Assembly: GCA_017960705.1 (NCBI GenBank)
Contig: JAGCYR010000194.1
Coordinates: 1 to 8,209, forward strand
Direction of reading: 5' to 3'
DNA length: 8,209 nt
Source of the DNA: Clostridia bacterium
GTDB lineage: Bacteria > Bacillota > Clostridia > Oscillospirales > CAG-272
The notes below the pieces were generated by a model that was not told where the DNA came from, made no database searches, and worked only from the letters and a program-made list of their open reading frames with translations. A program made the translations under genes and the position numbers. Positions 6,263 to 8,209 of this stretch are shown in pieces; position 1 is the first letter of the stretch; every line of letters starts with the position of its first letter.

Positions 6263-8209
6263 ATGAAAAGATTACTGATCCTTCTGCTCCTGCTTTCGAT
6301 GCTGCTCCCGCTGGTCTCCTGCGGGAAGGACCCGGTCGAAACCGAACCCGACCTGACGACCGCGCTGATCGAAACGACGGCGGCGGCAACCGAGGGAGAA
6401 CCCGAGCCCGAATCCGAGCCGCTCGAATGCTCGGTCCGTTTGGCGTCGCTCGGCAATTCGGTGTCGATCCATACCGCGGTGCAGAAGGCGTATTTTGCCG
6501 ACGCCGACGCGGACAACGTCACGAACTACGCGGAGGGCAAGGACGAACTGTCCCGTCCGACGCCGATCGTCCTTACCTGGGACGTCGATTTTACGTCGGG
6601 TGAGAACGATCTTTGGTATTTTATCGTCCGGATCTGGACCAAACCCGACAAATCCGACGTGAGATCCTATCTCGTCGACAGGACGAAGAGGGAATATCGT
6701 TTCTACAACGCCATGATCGCGCAGAAGTATTACTGGAGCGTGACCGCGTACGACTCTGACGGAGCCGCCGCCGCGATGAGCGCGGCGACCTTCACGACCG
6801 AGACCCAGGCGCCGCGCAACCTCTACGTGGACGGCGTCAAAAACGTCCGGGATCTCGGCGGCAGGGCGACCGAGGACGGCGGCCGCGTCCGGCAGGGGCT
6901 TCTGTACCGGGGCGGGGAACTCAACAATTCGAACGGGACCCCCCTGATCACCGACGAGGGGATCGCGACCATGCGGCAGACCTTCGGGATCAAGACCGAA
7001 CTCGATCTGCGCAGAAAAAACAGTGAAAAAGACGAAACCGGCGGGATCACCAAATCGTTCCTCGGCAGCGACGTGAAGTACGTTCGCAAATCGATCAGCA
7101 CCAGCGTCACCGATCTGGATAACCGCCTGCTTTTGATACAGATCTTCAATCTCCTGGCGGACGAGAGCAACTACCCGATCTATTACCACTGCATCATCGG
7201 GACCGACCGCACGGGATTGATCTCCTGGCTCGTGAACGGGCTCTGCGGGGTGTCCGAAGAGGACCTCTGGCGCGACTATCTGTTCTCCAATTTCGGCGGT
7301 ATCGGGGGAACGAGAAACAAGAGCAAGATCCAGGACGGATACGTCAAAAAACTGAAGTCCGCCTCGGGCAGCACGTTTGCCGAGAAGACCTACAACTATC
7401 TGAAGAACTCGGTCGGTATTTCTTCGTCGACGCTCGACGCCGTCATCCGGATCATGAAGGTCAAGCCGGGCGAGACCGTCGTGAACAATACGTTCGATAC
7501 GGCGAACCATACGCACACCCCGGGCAGCGAGTACACGGTCGTCTCGAAAGCGACCTGTTCGACTCCCGGCGTGCAGGTGAAATACTGCTCGGTCTGCGGC
7601 GAATTCGTCCCCGATACGGTCGCCGCGATCCCGGTCGATCCAAACGCGCACGACGCCGATTGGAACGTGACCCGGGAACCCTCGGTCGTCGATCAGGCGG
7701 ACGGGAGCCGGAACGGGACCTGTATCTATTGCGGCAAAAACGTCGAACAGACGACGACCTTCTCTCCGACCATCCTCGTCCTGACCGACAAGACCTCGGG
7801 CAAGTACGAGTCCGACCGGATCCCGATCCTTGCGTCGGGGAACACACAGCACTTCTACCCGACGGCAAGCGACCCGCAGGGCAACGACCTCTATATCGAG
7901 TATTCGGTCTTCTTTAACCGGACGATGGCGAATATCGATACCGCGAAAGGCGACCCCTACGTGACGACGCGCCTCAATTCCGAGTCGATCGTGTATTGGT
8001 CGCCCGTCGCCGACGTTTCGGACGCCTGGTGCAAGTACGCAGGCGGATTTGAGGCAACGGGGGACAACTTCAGCATTCCGGTCTCCGACAGCGAAGTGAA
8101 GACGCCCGCGAATATGGTGAAAGAGGGCGGCGGTTACGCCGACTATCCGAATATCGGCGGGACCGATCCGAACGTCGTTCCGAGGTACGGCTGGCATCGG
8201 ATCGGCGTC
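6263..8209 (+). CDS. Second lipoprotein tyrosine-phosphatase-like protein, paralogue of the upstream gene (3' truncated by window end)
   Basis: The frame is open from ATG 6263 to the last base, giving 649 residues. By alignment with the upstream paralogue about 145 residues are missing beyond the window. It has the same signal peptide and lipobox (LVSC, C20), then a linker rich in Glu-Pro (about 45-54). A fibronectin III-like domain follows (about 56-180; PIVLTWDVDF at 101-110, YYWSVTAY at 156-163). The phosphatase domain has NVRDLGG (194-200), TELDLR (245-250) and P-loop HCIIGTDRTG (309-318) with C310 and R316. The ribbon-like cysteines are C432, C442/C445 and C487/C490, and the C-terminal region reaches GWHRIGV at 643-649. 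Compared with its partner it has a small insertion after TELDLR (about 251-260) and a different P-loop interior. Both should be extracytoplasmic and catalytically competent. Substrate unknown. Confidence 0.85.
   Translation, partial: MKRLLILLLLLSMLLPLVSCGKDPVETEPDLTTALIETTAAATEGEPEPESEPLECSVRLASLGNSVSIHTAVQKAYFADADADNVTNYAEGKDELSRPTPIVLTWDVDFTSGENDLWYFIVRIWTKPDKSDVRSYLVDRTKREYRFYNAMIAQKYYWSVTAYDSDGAAAAMSAATFTTETQAPRNLYVDGVKNVRDLGGRATEDGGRVRQGLLYRGGELNNSNGTPLITDEGIATMRQTFGIKTELDLRRKNSEKDETGGITKSFLGSDVKYVRKSISTSVTDLDNRLLLIQIFNLLADESNYPIYYHCIIGTDRTGLISWLVNGLCGVSEEDLWRDYLFSNFGGIGGTRNKSKIQDGYVKKLKSASGSTFAEKTYNYLKNSVGISSSTLDAVIRIMKVKPGETVVNNTFDTANHTHTPGSEYTVVSKATCSTPGVQVKYCSVCGEFVPDTVAAIPVDPNAHDADWNVTREPSVVDQADGSRNGTCIYCGKNVEQTTTFSPTILVLTDKTSGKYESDRIPILASGNTQHFYPTASDPQGNDLYIEYSVFFNRTMANIDTAKGDPYVTTRLNSESIVYWSPVADVSDAWCKYAGGFEATGDNFSIPVSDSEVKTPANMVKEGGGYADYPNIGGTDPNVVPRYGWHRIGV

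Noticed and set aside
2965..6522. A 1185-codon open frame on the minus strand spanning the helicase loader and the first lipoprotein gene.
   Set aside because: High-GC coding DNA often leaves one antisense frame without stops. The translation is Arg/Val/Gly/Asp-rich with no recognisable domain, it runs across unrelated genes, and the + strand genes have clear motifs and ribosome sites.
6272..8197. A 641-codon minus-strand open frame opposite the second lipoprotein gene.
   Set aside because: It is the antisense shadow of the same frame as in the first copy. Its apparent similarity to the other antisense frame simply reflects the paralogy of the + strand genes.

Overview
The window is about 60% GC and reads almost entirely on the + strand, as one unbroken row of closely spaced genes. 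The gene content (a TsaD/RimI pair next to rex, a protein with two DnaD domains, and a DnaI/DnaC-type helicase loader) points to the Bacillota. The high GC and the surface lipoproteins suggest an uncultured, gut-type Clostridia, but this placement is inference from gene families; there is no rRNA or other species marker.

Layout. Positions 1-69 hold the last 22 codons and stop of rimI. tsaD (73-1149) is the catalytic subunit for the t6A tRNA modification. rex (1181-1888) is the NADH/NAD+-sensing repressor. A DnaD-domain replication protein (1888-2880) overlaps the rex stop codon by one base. The DnaC/DnaI-like AAA+ helicase loader follows (2908-3873). Then come two tandem paralogous genes for lipid-anchored extracellular proteins (3886-6231, and 6263 to beyond the window end). 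Each has a lipoprotein signal, a fibronectin-III-like domain, a CX5R tyrosine-phosphatase-like domain, a cysteine-pair (possible zinc ribbon) segment and a C-terminal beta-rich, possibly lectin-like region. Intergenic gaps are 3, 31, -1, 27, 12 and 31 bases. No convincing promoter, terminator, tRNA, rRNA, mobile element or CRISPR array was seen.

How the parts fit. rimI-tsaD with rex nearby is a familiar Bacillota arrangement (B. subtilis has tsaE, tsaB, rimI and tsaD close to rex). The DnaD protein and AAA+ loader are expected to act together in loading the replicative helicase. Their coupling to rex would put a redox sensor and replication-initiation factors on one message. The two lipoprotein phosphatases are the accessory part of the window: they are recently duplicated, still share near-identical blocks, keep the catalytic Cys and Arg, and lack the P-loop lysine typical of the MptpB/LipA type. 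The other oddities are a marked GC trough inside the DnaD gene and a perfect 16-base palindrome between the two lipoprotein genes.
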